Shown here: positions 35,346-45,000 of the stretch, in pieces | How positions within the stretch are numbered: position 1 is the stretch's first letter | Layout of the letters: every line of letters begins with the position of its first letter | NCBI GenBank assembly: GCA_021832305.1 | Contig: JAKBLB010000011.1 | Span: 1-64,000, forward strand | Reading direction: 5' to 3' | DNA from: Pseudomonadota bacterium | GTDB lineage: Bacteria; Pseudomonadota; Gammaproteobacteria; Burkholderiales; Ferrovaceae | Length of the DNA: 64,000 bases | Position numbers and translations under genes: made by a program | Notes under the pieces: generated by a model | Seen by the model: only the letters and a program-made list of their open reading frames with translations | What the model was told of the DNA's origin: nothing | The model's database searches: none

Positions 35346-37792
35346 GCGTGGGGCCGCCCACGGGAAAAAACCGGGAGCGGGGTTTGGCCGAAATCCTGCC
35401 CTGGCTGGTACAACTTTCCCCTGGGGTGGTATTGAACAAGGATGGTGGGTTGCTGGCCTGTTTTTCCCTGCGTGGTCTGTATGCGGAAAACCATGATCCC
35501 CACACCCTCGATCAGGCCGTGGAGGACCTGGAGCAGGCGCTCCACGGGCTGGAAGGCCGCTGTACCCTCTGGTGCACGGTTTTGCGCCGTCCGGTGGTGC
35601 CGTATCAGCCCGGCATCTTTACTCAGGAAGCCAGTCAGGAGATCGACCGGATTTACGGGGAGGGACTGGCACGCCACCTGCATCTGGCGAATCGTCACTA
35701 TCTGTCCGTGTTGTGGGCTGCGCCGCCAACGGGGGCATCGCTCCTGCAACGGGTGTACCTCTGGATCCGAAGCCTGGGTTATGGTCAGGTACGGGTCAGG
35801 GAATGGGAACGGTTGCAACAGCGCCAGAACCAGTTCGAGGAAATCCTCATCCAGTTCACGCACGCGGTTCCGGCGCTGGGCGCACAGCGTCTGGAAGGCG
35901 CTGCCCTGCTACAGTTCCTGCAGGAAACCTGCAGTCCTTCCGCGCCTGGCGGCTTGCCTCTGGCGCTCCCGCAGGGCGCTTATCTGGATGGTGCGTTGGG
36001 GGAGGACGAGGTGGTGGTGGGCGCCGACCATCTGCGTTGCACCAGCATCCACGGCGTGCGGTACGGTGCCGCCCTGACCCTCAAGGCCTGGCCCGACCAT
36101 ACGTTTCCCGGTATGTTGGACAGTCTTCTCGAAGTGCCGGTCAGTTTGACCTTGTCCCAGGTTTTTCGGTTGGTGGACCAGGCCCAGGCCCAGCGTTACA
36201 TCAAGAATGTCCAGCGGTTCCACCTCAATCTCCAGAAATCGCTCTTCAGTTACGTGCGTGAGGCCGTTTCCGGCGAAGAGAGCGTGGTGCGCGATACCGG
36301 TCGGGCAGTCTCGGCCGCAGAAGCGCGTCAGGCACTGACGGACATGACGGCCCAACGTCGTCTCTATGGTTATGTCAATGTCACCATTTTGGTCTGGAGT
36401 CCCACCCCCGAGACGCTGGACGAGGCCGTCACCCAGGTGGCCCAGGTCATTCGCGGGGAGGGGTTTCTGGTCCTGCGCGAACGGCTCCATCTCAATTCGG
36501 CCTGGTCCGGAACCTTGCCCGGACAGTGGGGCGAACTGGTGCGCTGGCATTTCATCAGTAGCAGCAACTGGGCGGATTTGTTTGCCTTGCGTACGGTACC
36601 GGACGGACGACGGGAGAACGCCTACCTGACTCGGCAACGGGGGATCTTTTCCCCTGCCTTGACGGTATTCCGTACGCGCTTCGGCAGTCCCTATGCGTTC
36701 AACCTGCACCAGCAGGATCTGGCCCACACATTCGTCGTGGGACCCTCGCGGGCAGGCAAGTCGGTCTGGGTCAACTTTGTGATCAGCCAGTTTCAAAGGT
36801 ATGCGCCGGTGCATGCGATCATCTTCGACAAGGATCGTTCCTGCCGCATTCCTGCCCTGTTGCAGGGAGGGCGCTGTTTCGAGGTGGCCCGGCAGGGGAT
36901 GAGACTGAACCCCTTGAAAGGGATTCGGGATCCGGCAGAGCGTCTCTGGTTGCTGGGCTGGCTGGAGGGGTTGCTGGGTGCGCGCGGACATTCCCTGAGT
37001 TCGTCAGAACAACGGGTGCTGCGCCAGGCACTGGAAGACCTCAGCCTCCGGGCTCCGGAACTGCATCGCCTGCGCAGTCTCACCGGGCTTCTTCCCCACC
37101 CTCTGGTGGAGGAACTGGAACCCTGGCTGGCGGGCGGACAATGGGGAGGGTATTTCGATCATGAAGAGGACGACCTGCAGTGGGCTTCCCTGACCTGTTT
37201 CGAGATGGGGGAAGTGTTGCGCCACCCGGTATTGGCGCGCTCCTTTCTGGAATACGCCTTTCGTCGCATCGATCAACGCCTGGCCCAACACGCGGGGATT
37301 CCCACGCTGATCTACATCGAGGAAGCCTGGTTCATGCTGGCAGACCCATTTTTTGCCGGGCGCATTCGCGATTGGCTGAAAACCCTGCCCAAAAAGATGG
37401 GCTTCGTCATCCTGGCCACCCAGTCCCTCGATGACCTGTCCGGATCGCAGATCTTTGCGACCATTGCCGACAATGTGCCGACGCGCATCTTCCTGCCCAA
37501 TCCCCAGGCCCAGGTGCACCGGGAATTGTATCGGCACCAGTTCGGTTTGCTCGAGAGCCAGATCGATCTGTTGGCGCGGGCGCGTCCCAAGCGACATTAC
37601 CTGCTTCATACCCCCGGGGAATGCGTTCTGCTCGAGGCTGCCTTCGATGCGGACCTGTTGGCATGGCTGCGTTCCGATGTCCAGGCCCAGCGCCTGTTCG
37701 ATCGGCATGTGCGCATCGGAGCGCGGGGGGTGGAAGGGCGGGAAGCGTATTTTCAGGCATTGGCACAGGAAGAGGGAGTGGGGAATCCATGA
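35339..37792 (+). CDS. trbE: T4SS ATPase VirB4/TrbE
   Basis: An 817-aa CagE/TrbE/VirB ATPase. The N-terminal ~400 residues form the VirB4 membrane-proximal domain. The ATPase core follows: Walker A VVGPSRAGKSVWVNF near 466-480, Walker B LIYIEEAWFML near 656-666, and a conserved FVILATQSLDDLSGS near 690. The ATG at 35339 is behind CAGGAG. VirB4 energises pilus assembly and DNA or protein transfer, and is usually the most conserved T4SS marker. The gene appears intact, arguing against simple decay of this operon. Confidence 0.93.
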   Translation: MLSVGPPTGKNRERGLAEILPWLVQLSPGVVLNKDGGLLACFSLRGLYAENHDPHTLDQAVEDLEQALHGLEGRCTLWCTVLRRPVVPYQPGIFTQEASQEIDRIYGEGLARHLHLANRHYLSVLWAAPPTGASLLQRVYLWIRSLGYGQVRVREWERLQQRQNQFEEILIQFTHAVPALGAQRLEGAALLQFLQETCSPSAPGGLPLALPQGAYLDGALGEDEVVVGADHLRCTSIHGVRYGAALTLKAWPDHTFPGMLDSLLEVPVSLTLSQVFRLVDQAQAQRYIKNVQRFHLNLQKSLFSYVREAVSGEESVVRDTGRAVSAAEARQALTDMTAQRRLYGYVNVTILVWSPTPETLDEAVTQVAQVIRGEGFLVLRERLHLNSAWSGTLPGQWGELVRWHFISSSNWADLFALRTVPDGRRENAYLTRQRGIFSPALTVFRTRFGSPYAFNLHQQDLAHTFVVGPSRAGKSVWVNFVISQFQRYAPVHAIIFDKDRSCRIPALLQGGRCFEVARQGMRLNPLKGIRDPAERLWLLGWLEGLLGARGHSLSSSEQRVLRQALEDLSLRAPELHRLRSLTGLLPHPLVEELEPWLAGGQWGGYFDHEEDDLQWASLTCFEMGEVLRHPVLARSFLEYAFRRIDQRLAQHAGIPTLIYIEEAWFMLADPFFAGRIRDWLKTLPKKMGFVILATQSLDDLSGSQIFATIADNVPTRIFLPNPQAQVHRELYRHQFGLLESQIDLLARARPKRHYLLHTPGECVLLEAAFDADLLAWLRSDVQAQRLFDRHVRIGARGVEGREAYFQALAQEEGVGNP

Positions 37793-38568
37793 AGGGATGG
37801 ATCGGGGGCATGCTGGGGATACTCTGGACGGGAACCCTCCAGGCCATGGGGATGGTGGTCTACGACCCCATCAACCATATCGAGACGGCGCTGACCGCCG
37901 CCAACGCCGTTCAGCAAACGGCCCAGCAGGTCCAGGCGTACCTGATCCAACTGCAGCAATTCGCGGCGCAGATGCAGAACCTGCAAACCTTGCCGCAGGC
38001 CGTGCTGGCTCAGGTCCTGTTGCCCTATACCCGGCAGATGGCGACGGCTCAGTCCCTGGCCCAGACTCTGGCTTTCACGGGACAACAGATCACTTCCCTG
38101 CAACAGACCCTGCTCGATCAGTCCCGCCAGATGAGCGCGCTTCAGTTGACGCCCCAGGACTATCTGGCGCGCGAAATCCAGTGGTCCCAGACTCAGGGGA
38201 CCGGACTGGGGGTGACCCTGCAGGGCGAAGTGGGGGTCCTGCAGGGGCTCTCCGGTTCCTATGCACAACTGCAGCAACTACAGGGGCAGATCGGGACGAC
38301 GGGAGGGATGCAACAGAGTTTTCAGACGGTGAATCAGCATCTCAATCTGCTGGCGGGACAGAATGCCCAATTGATGGGCTTGATCGCCAGTGCCCAGGCC
38401 AACGCTTCGGCTCAGCAGCAACAGGATGCCTTGGTCAATGGGACGGCGGCACGGACGGTGCAACGGCGCCTGCAGAATGACCACCTCAAGATCCAGCAAT
38501 GGCACGATCAGTTGCAACAGAATGAAAATGGCCTGGGATGGGGAATCCTGACGGCGCCCGGACCCTGA
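37789..38568 (+). CDS. trbJ: T4SS minor pilus protein TrbJ/VirB5-like
   Basis: A 259-aa protein with a short N-terminal signal sequence (residues 1-20, ending TLQAMG). VVYDPINHIETALTAANAVQQTAQQVQAY is the characteristic TrbJ opening. Long Gln-rich coiled-coil helices follow to the end. TrbJ corresponds to VirB5 at the pilus tip and to entry-exclusion regions in IncP. The ATG overlaps the trbE stop as ATGA. A start upstream at 37621 would lie inside trbE and is rejected. Confidence 0.85.
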   Translation: MKGWIGGMLGILWTGTLQAMGMVVYDPINHIETALTAANAVQQTAQQVQAYLIQLQQFAAQMQNLQTLPQAVLAQVLLPYTRQMATAQSLAQTLAFTGQQITSLQQTLLDQSRQMSALQLTPQDYLAREIQWSQTQGTGLGVTLQGEVGVLQGLSGSYAQLQQLQGQIGTTGGMQQSFQTVNQHLNLLAGQNAQLMGLIASAQANASAQQQQDALVNGTAARTVQRRLQNDHLKIQQWHDQLQQNENGLGWGILTAPGP

Positions 38569-38574
38569 CGCGCC

Positions 38575-39585
38575 ATGTTGTCTCTCGACCCGTCCCTCAT
38601 CGACCAGATGGCCCTGGCCCTTCTGGAGGGCGGTCGTCAGTTGCACGTTCGGATGGGTGGCGTGGCGGACAGTCTGTATGGTTCCTTGCTGGTCCTGACC
38701 TTCTCCTGGTCAACGGTCAACCTGTTGATCGAGTCGAGTGTGGGCGAGAGTTTGGGCGCGGTGTTGACTCACTTGATCCGCTTCATTTTTCTGGCGGGAT
38801 TCACGCGCTGGTTTCTGGATTCCTATGATTTTGTCTTTTATGATGGTCTGTATCAGGGGTGCGTGACACTCACCAGTGCCATCGCCGGACCGCAGGGGCA
38901 AAGTCAGGGGTTTACCACGGCCTGGAGTGTGTTCGCCGATCTCATCGGGACGATCTGGGATGGGATGGTGTCCAGCCCCGGACGCTATCTGGCGGGCGCC
39001 ACCCCGTTGTCGAGCGCTTTCTGGACGGCTCTGGGCGGCTGGATGATCACCATGGCCTTTCTTTTCGTGGCCCTCTGCGTGTTTACCGTGGCCCTGACTC
39101 TGGTGGCAGTGATTCATATCATGGGAAACGCCCTGGCCGGTCTGGCCCTGGCCCTCGGCCCATTTTTCATTCCCTGGCTGTTGTGGGACAGCACCCGTGA
39201 ATTATGTCTGGGGTGGATCCGTTTTCTCTTCATCGCCTGTTTTTATCAGGTGGTGGCGGTCACGGTCCTGGTCATGGCCAAGCCGGTGTTCGTCCTGATC
39301 CAGCAGTGGATGGTGGCCCAATCCGGAGTCTGGACGCATGCGTCCCCGGCGGACAGTATGGCCCTGGCGTTGCTTCTGGTCATCACCGCCAGCATCCTGG
39401 CCCATCTCATGAGTCACGTTCCCCAGATCGCGGCAGCCTTGATCGGACACGGGCGGGTGGACACCGGGTTCGCCGGGCAGACCCAGCGTTTCGTGCAGAC
39501 CCGGATGGATCGAACCAATGACTGGCTGGCCCGGCAGATCAAAAGTTATGGCAAGGCCGAGGTGGAGAAGACCAAATCTTCATGA
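38575..39585 (+). CDS. trbL: T4SS membrane channel protein TrbL/VirB6-like
   Basis: A 336-aa protein with about six to seven membrane helices. It has the TrbL/VirB6 layout: an N-terminal periplasmic stretch, then LIRFIFLAGFTRWFLDSY, a large loop, and central helices WMITMAFLFVALCVFTVALT and LAGLALALGPFFIPWLLW. VirB6 forms part of the inner-membrane channel. It is shorter than RP4 TrbL. It starts six bases after trbJ and ends in an ATGA overlap with the next small gene. Confidence 0.82.
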   Translation: MLSLDPSLIDQMALALLEGGRQLHVRMGGVADSLYGSLLVLTFSWSTVNLLIESSVGESLGAVLTHLIRFIFLAGFTRWFLDSYDFVFYDGLYQGCVTLTSAIAGPQGQSQGFTTAWSVFADLIGTIWDGMVSSPGRYLAGATPLSSAFWTALGGWMITMAFLFVALCVFTVALTLVAVIHIMGNALAGLALALGPFFIPWLLWDSTRELCLGWIRFLFIACFYQVVAVTVLVMAKPVFVLIQQWMVAQSGVWTHASPADSMALALLLVITASILAHLMSHVPQIAAALIGHGRVDTGFAGQTQRFVQTRMDRTNDWLARQIKSYGKAEVEKTKSS

Positions 39586-39842
39586 AACTGCGGCCTTATC
39601 TGCTGACGGACCGGGAATGGGAATACCTGTGGGCAGGTCTGCTCGAGCGGGCGGACAGCCCGGTGGATACCCGCCTGCACTATCCCGTGCCGGAAGGGTT
39701 GCGCCAGTGCTTCCGGGGCCACTGCGCCTGGGTCCTGCTCACGGAAGCCTACGACCATCCCCTGCGCACGGCGTTCGGGTTGGCGCTGGCCCTGGGAGAA
39801 GGCGTGCGCTGGGGCGGAGAACTGTTGGGGCGCTGGTTTTAG
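39582..39842 (+). CDS. Unknown 86-aa protein, last gene of the Trb operon
   Basis: Starts at an ATG overlapping the trbL stop by four bases and reads MKLRPYLLTDREWEYLWAGLL to a C-terminal GELLGRWF. It is amphipathic with one Cys pair region (QCFRGHCAW) and no signal peptide or clear membrane segment. I do not recognise the family. Position and coupling say it is translated with the T4SS genes. It might be an adaptor, regulator or immunity factor. It ends four bases inside the converging waaF. Confidence 0.6.
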   Translation: MKLRPYLLTDREWEYLWAGLLERADSPVDTRLHYPVPEGLRQCFRGHCAWVLLTEAYDHPLRTAFGLALALGEGVRWGGELLGRWF

Positions 39843-40843
39843 GTCGGGTCGGGGAAGGCGGCCAGAACGTGTTCCGGACCCAGGAGGTTGAGACAATTCA
39901 GGTGCCCCAGAGGGCAGGTACGCTGGAAACAGGGACTACAGGGCAACCCCAGACGCAAGACCCGGGCCTGCGCGCTGAGGGGCGGGGTGAACCGGGGACT
40001 CGAAGAGCCGAACAGGGCGACCAGGGGACGCTCCAGAGCGGCGGCGACGTGCATCAGGCCGGAGTCGTTGGTCACCACCCGTCGGGCCAGGGCCATCAGG
40101 TCCACGGCCTCCTCCAGGGTGGTGATGCCGCAGAGATTGTGCAGGGGGGCGGGGACCAGACTGGCAATCTCCGCACCCACCGGATAATCCTTTGCGGAAC
40201 CCAGAATCCAGAGTTGCCAGCCCTGTGCCATCCAGTGCCGGGCGACCTGGGCAAAATGGGCGGCGGGCCAACGCTTGGCCGGGCCATATTCGGCACCGGG
40301 ACAGAGGATGGCAATGGGGCGCGCGCGGGACAATTGCAGCCGTTCCAGGGTTCGGGATTGGCTCTCCGGATCGATGACCAGACGCGGAGAGGGCAGGGGT
40401 TCGGGGCATCGGCCCTGCGGATCGGCCAGGGACAAAAAACGCTGCGCCATGAGTGGGAGGCGTTCGGTGTCGAGGCGGCGCGTATCGTTCAGCAACCAAT
40501 GGCGTTGCTCTCCGATGAATCCGGTGCGTCGGGGAATCTTTGCAACCCAGGGGACCAGCGCCGATTTCAGGGAATTGGGCAGGATGATGGCTTGATCGAA
40601 GCCCATGGAGCGCAGTCTGCGCCCCAGTCGCCAGCGCCCCGGCAGGTCCAGGCGGCCATGGGGGAAAGGATGGTCGAGGAGGGCATCCACTTCGGGCATG
40701 CGCTGTAATACCCCATGGGTCCAGCGCGGTCCCATCACCGTCAGGTGCAACTCCGGAGAAGCCGCGTGCAGCGCAGAGAACAGGGGTTGAGCCAGGACGG
40801 CATCCCCCACCCAGGCGGCGCCGATGACCAGGATCCGCTTCAA
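39839..40843 (-). CDS. waaF: ADP-heptose:LPS heptosyltransferase II
   Basis: A 334-aa GT9 enzyme. It starts MKRILVIGAAWVGDAVLAQPLF; the usual variant is GPSWVGD. It has LLNDTRRLD near 120, AILCPGAEYGPAKRWP near 178-193, and the ADP-heptose site VVTNDSGLMHVAAALERPLVALFGSSSP near 258-285. It adds the second heptose of the LPS inner core at the cytoplasmic membrane face. The start overlaps the zinc-finger gene as ATGA. The order ilvE-zinc finger-waaF is a betaproteobacterial signature. Confidence 0.94.
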   Translation of the reverse strand: MKRILVIGAAWVGDAVLAQPLFSALHAASPELHLTVMGPRWTHGVLQRMPEVDALLDHPFPHGRLDLPGRWRLGRRLRSMGFDQAIILPNSLKSALVPWVAKIPRRTGFIGEQRHWLLNDTRRLDTERLPLMAQRFLSLADPQGRCPEPLPSPRLVIDPESQSRTLERLQLSRARPIAILCPGAEYGPAKRWPAAHFAQVARHWMAQGWQLWILGSAKDYPVGAEIASLVPAPLHNLCGITTLEEAVDLMALARRVVTNDSGLMHVAAALERPLVALFGSSSPRFTPPLSAQARVLRLGLPCSPCFQRTCPLGHLNCLNLLGPEHVLAAFPDPT

Positions 40844-41034
40844 TGGGCGGCAGGGGCCGGACCACTCAATTCATAGACCGTGCCGCAATAGGGACAGGCC
40901 ATCCGTCCGGTGCGCGCCACATCCAGAAAAACGCGCGGATGGGCGTTCCACAGCGCATCCTTGGGCGGAGGGCAGTGGAAGGGAAGGTCGGCAGCGGTGA
41001 TCTGTACCGGAGGACGGGCGGGCGAGGTACTCAT
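40840..41034 (-). CDS. Small CHCC-type zinc-finger protein
   Basis: A 64-aa protein. A zf-CHCC pattern is visible: Cys21 (FHCPP), His32 (NAHPRVFLD), then ACPYCGTVYEL with Cys47 and Cys50. It resembles the zinc-binding domain of NADH dehydrogenase subunit NDUFS6-like proteins. Its role is unsettled. It is coupled to waaF by a four-base overlap and begins four bases downstream of ilvE, a conserved setting. Confidence 0.88.
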   Translation of the reverse strand: MSTSPARPPVQITAADLPFHCPPPKDALWNAHPRVFLDVARTGRMACPYCGTVYELSGPAPAAH

Positions 41035-41037
41035 GTC

Positions 41038-41964
41038 TCAGTCTCCAAGAAAGGTCAGCCAGTCCCGATGTGCCGGGGCGCGACCCTTGACGCAGTCGAA
41101 ATAGGCGGACTGTAATTTTTCCGTCAGGGGGCCGCGGGTCCCTTGTCCGATGACCCGGCGATCGATTTCGCGGATCGGGGTGACTTCGGCGGCAGTCCCG
41201 GTGAAAAAAACTTCGTCGGCCGTATAGAGTTCATCCCGGGAAATGCGTCGTTCCAGCACGGTGATCCCCATTTCCTGCGCCAGTTGGATGATGCTGTCGC
41301 GCGTGATTCCTTCCAGTGCGCTGGACAGGTCGGGAGTGTACAGGACCCCGCGCTTGACCATGAACAGGTTTTCTCCGGAACCTTCGGCCACGAATCCTTC
41401 CACGTCCAGAAGCAGGGCTTCGTCGTAGCCATCGGCGGTGGCTTCATTGTTGGCCAGGATGGAATTCATGTAATTGCCGCTGGCCTTGGCTTTGCACAGG
41501 GTGATGTTGGGATGGTGGCGGGTGTAGGACGACACCTTGACACGAATGCCTTGTTGCAGGGCTTCTTCGCCCAGGTAGGCCCCCCAGGGCCAGGCGGCGA
41601 TGGCGACGTGGGTCTGGGCGCCCCGGGGGGATACCCCCATTTTTTCCGAACCCAGATAGACCAGGGGGCGGATATACCCCTCTTTCAGGTGGTTTTGGGC
41701 GACGACCTGACATTGGGCGTCCATCAGGGTTTCCAGCGCAAAGGGCACAGGGATTTGCAGGATGTGCGCCGAACGGAGCAAGCGTTCGGTATGTTCGCGC
41801 AGACGAAAGAGTGCCGTGCCCTCCGTCGTCTGGTAGGCCCGCACCCCCTCGAACACTGCCATGCCATAGTGCAGGGAATGGGTTAGAACATGGGTGTTGG
41901 CGGTACGCCAGGGGATATATCGACCATCTAGCCAGAGGGTACCATCCCGGTCGGACATGGACAT
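41038..41964 (-). CDS. ilvE: Branched-chain amino acid aminotransferase
   Basis: A 308-aa fold-type IV PLP enzyme. It shows LTHSLHYGMAVFEGVRAY, the substrate region, near residue 26-43. The PLP lysine is near 160 in KASGNYMNSILAN. VEGFVAEGSGENLFMV and EVFFTGTAAEVTPI are family signatures. It makes leucine, isoleucine and valine from their keto acids. Start ATG 41964 gives MSMSDRDGTLWLDG, though a second Met two codons later is equally possible. Confidence 0.95.
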   Translation of the reverse strand: MSMSDRDGTLWLDGRYIPWRTANTHVLTHSLHYGMAVFEGVRAYQTTEGTALFRLREHTERLLRSAHILQIPVPFALETLMDAQCQVVAQNHLKEGYIRPLVYLGSEKMGVSPRGAQTHVAIAAWPWGAYLGEEALQQGIRVKVSSYTRHHPNITLCKAKASGNYMNSILANNEATADGYDEALLLDVEGFVAEGSGENLFMVKRGVLYTPDLSSALEGITRDSIIQLAQEMGITVLERRISRDELYTADEVFFTGTAAEVTPIREIDRRVIGQGTRGPLTEKLQSAYFDCVKGRAPAHRDWLTFLGD

Positions 41965-42034
41965 GAAAATGACTCCTGCACTGTAAACCTCCCATTCTAG
42001 CGGATGTCTTCTTCCGGCTCCAGAGGGACTGCTT

Positions 42035-42040
42035 TATAAT
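42035..42040 (+). promoter_or_regulatory. Consensus -10 box just before yhdP
   Basis: TATAAT matches the consensus exactly and ends six bases before the ATG at 42047. A weak -35 (TTCCGG) lies 17 bases upstream. This places the transcription start at or near the A of the ATG. Confidence 0.5.
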
Positions 42041-42046
42041 GGCCCC

Positions 42047-45000
42047 ATGATCAGTCATCGGGCTTTACTTTATCATTCCCGCCGCGCCCTGCTCTGGTTG
42101 GCGGTGGGAGTGGCTCTGCTGTGCCTGCTCGCCTGGGGGGGGATGCAGTGGGTCGTGCTGCATGACGTGGGGCGTTTTCGACCCCAAGCCATGGACCTGC
42201 TGACCAAAGCCACGGGAAATCGGGTGGAAGTGGGGAGACTTTCTGCGGGAGCGTTCCACTGGATGCCCACCCTGGTGCTGGATCGCGTCGTCGTGTTTAC
42301 GCCGCAAAACCAGCCGGGGATCACCATCAAACGTGTGCAGGCGCGCATCGATGTGCTGGATTTTCTGCGCGGGCAGGTGAATTTCGATCATCTGCAGATC
42401 GAGGAACCCCGCCTGACTTTACGCCGCAGTCCGGAGGGACAGATGTTTCTGTCGGGGATTCTTTTGCCTCTGCCCGGACAAGGTCCCAGCTCCTTTCTGG
42501 AATGGTTGACACGGCAGGGAGACATTCGTGTCAGCGGCGGTGAATTGGTCTGGCAGGATGAAATTCGCCGGGCCCCCCCTCTGCTCCTGAAAAATATCCG
42601 GTTACATCTGAGTAATGGGGGCGGCGTGCATCGCTGGGATGTGGCATTGACGCCGCCGGGCACCCTCTCCAGTCCGCTCCACCTGGCGGGCCGGGTCCGG
42701 GGCATGGATCTGGGGCGCTGGTCGGATTGGCAGGGCCGGGTACAACTGGACGCGGCCCGGGTGGACTGGGTCGCCCTCACGCCCTGGGTGGAGGTGTTGA
42801 ACGGGGTTCAGCAGGCACGGGGGGGGCTGCATGTGGTGGGCGAATTGACCCCCGCGCGCGGTTGGGACCTGCATTCCGATCTGGATCTGCATCCCCTGGT
42901 CTGGCATATTCCAGGCGCTGAACAAGCCCTCATGGTCAATCGGTTGCAGGGCGAACTGACGATGCGCTGGCAGGGCGGGGTGCGTGCCTGGGCGCTGCAT
43001 CAGGTCCGGTTGAGCGGGCCCTCCTTCGTCCATTGGGTGCATCCCCTGGAGGTGAGTTTTCATAAGGAGGGCGAGGGCAATCAGATCGAAGCCTCCTGGC
43101 TGGATCTGGCGGTTCTGCACCCCTTCGTCAAAGTCTTGCCGCTCACCCCCGATCAACAAAAAATCTGGCAGGATCTGGCTCCCAGCGGAGAACTGGAGGG
43201 TCTGCGGCTTACCTGGAAAGACGGCGGGACCCTCTCCGATTCCCTGGGGTTCCAGGGGACTCTGAAGCATGTGTCGGTTCATGCCTGGCATGGCTTGCCT
43301 GCCCTGCAGGCCTTTTCGGGGCAGGTGACCTGTGATGCGCGGGGCGGGCAGGTCAAGGGGGCGGGGTTGGAGGCACAATGGGACCTGCCGGATCTGTTCG
43401 TGGCTCCCCTCAAGGTGAATTCCTTACAGGTGGATGCCCAGTGGCAGCGTCAGGGGGACCATCTGGCCCTGACGCTCCAGCAGTTGCAGGTGAGCAACGA
43501 AGATTTGACCGGGTCCGTCGAAGGCAGTCTCGAAGTGGGTCCCCAGGGGCCTGGGCAGGTTCGTCTGGGCGGCAGTTTGACCCATGCGCGACCGGATGCG
43601 GTATGGCAGTATCTGCCACGAATGATCCCACGTCCGACGCGACTCTGGCTTCATCAGGCGCTGCAGGGAGGGGAAGCCAATCCGGTGCGGTTTTCCGTGG
43701 CCGGGGATCTGTCACGCTTCCCCTTCGTGGGGGATCAGGGCGGCACCTTTCGGGTGGACGCCCAACTTCATGACGTCAACTTGAACTTCGACCCGGCCTG
43801 GCCTGTCCTCACCCATCTGGAAGGGACGCTTCAGATCCGGGGCGGCGAATTGCTCGTGCTGACCCAGTCCGGGGAAGTGCTGGGTACGCACCTCGGCGCC
43901 GTACAGGCGCGTATTCCGGACCTGACGGCACAGGATCCCAGGCTGACGATTTCGGGCCAGGCTCAGGGGCCGGTACCGGCCGGGCTGACTTTTATCCACC
44001 AGAGTCCTCTGAAAGCCCTTCTCGACCAGGCTCTGGAGGGTTGGTCGGGAACTGGGGAGGGGCGCTTGGCCCTGCAACTGGACATCCCCCTGGATCGGCC
44101 CCAGAAAACCCAAGTGCAAGGAGATTATGAGTTTCTGGACGCGAATCTGGAGGAAGGCGCACTGGGCATCCCCCCCCTGACCAAGGTCAAGGGGCATCTC
44201 CTGTTTACCGAACGGGAATTGAATTCCCAAGGTTTGACGGCCCGTATTCTGGGAGGGGACGCGGCGCTGGCGTTTCATACGGACAAGCGCGGGGTTCTGC
44301 ATCTCAAAGCCAGTGGACAGGGCGACTGGTCCCAATTGCAGACGGTGTATGACGAGCCCATTCTGAAAGATGTTGCGGGGCATGAACCCTGGCAGGGAGA
44401 GTTCGCCTTTGGGCAGGGTGGGGCAGACGCACAACTTCAGACGCAGGGCAGTTATCTGGGTGAACCTTTTGTTTTTCAACTGTCTGCCAAGCCGGAGCGT
44501 GGAGTAGACCTGAAGTTCGTGGGGGAGACTTCTCCGGAAGCGCTTCGGCAACGTTTCTCTGCCTTCTGGACCCAGGGCCTGGAAGGGCCGGTGCATTGGG
44601 AAGGCCATGTCCGTCTGCAGGACAAACATGTGCGGGCGGAGGTGCGGGGCGATGCCTCATGGCTGGGCGCGCGCACCACCTTTGTGGCGGTCCGGGGCAT
44701 CCATCATACCCTGCGAGCTTCCTTTGCCGGGCATATCGAGGCGGCGGCCCTGAGAAAATGGACGGCTCTGGCCCCGCTGGAAGCCTTGAAAGGAAAAACC
44801 GACTGGTCGGGTCGGCTGGAAAAGAAGGAAAACGAAGATCCCCAACTGTGGATCAATACGTCTCTGGTTGGCATGGAACTGACTCTTCCGCAGCCGCTGC
44901 AGAAGGATGCGGCCACGGCTCTGCCTCTGGAAATCCATGCCCAACTGTTTGGCGAAGGACGGGAAGTCGAAGGGCGCCTGGGGGATCGACTGGCCTTTCA

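Noticed and set aside
33653-39842. Whole conjugative element with relaxase and attachment sites
   Set aside because: No relaxase, coupling protein, integrase, tRNA target or flanking direct repeats are seen around the Trb operon.
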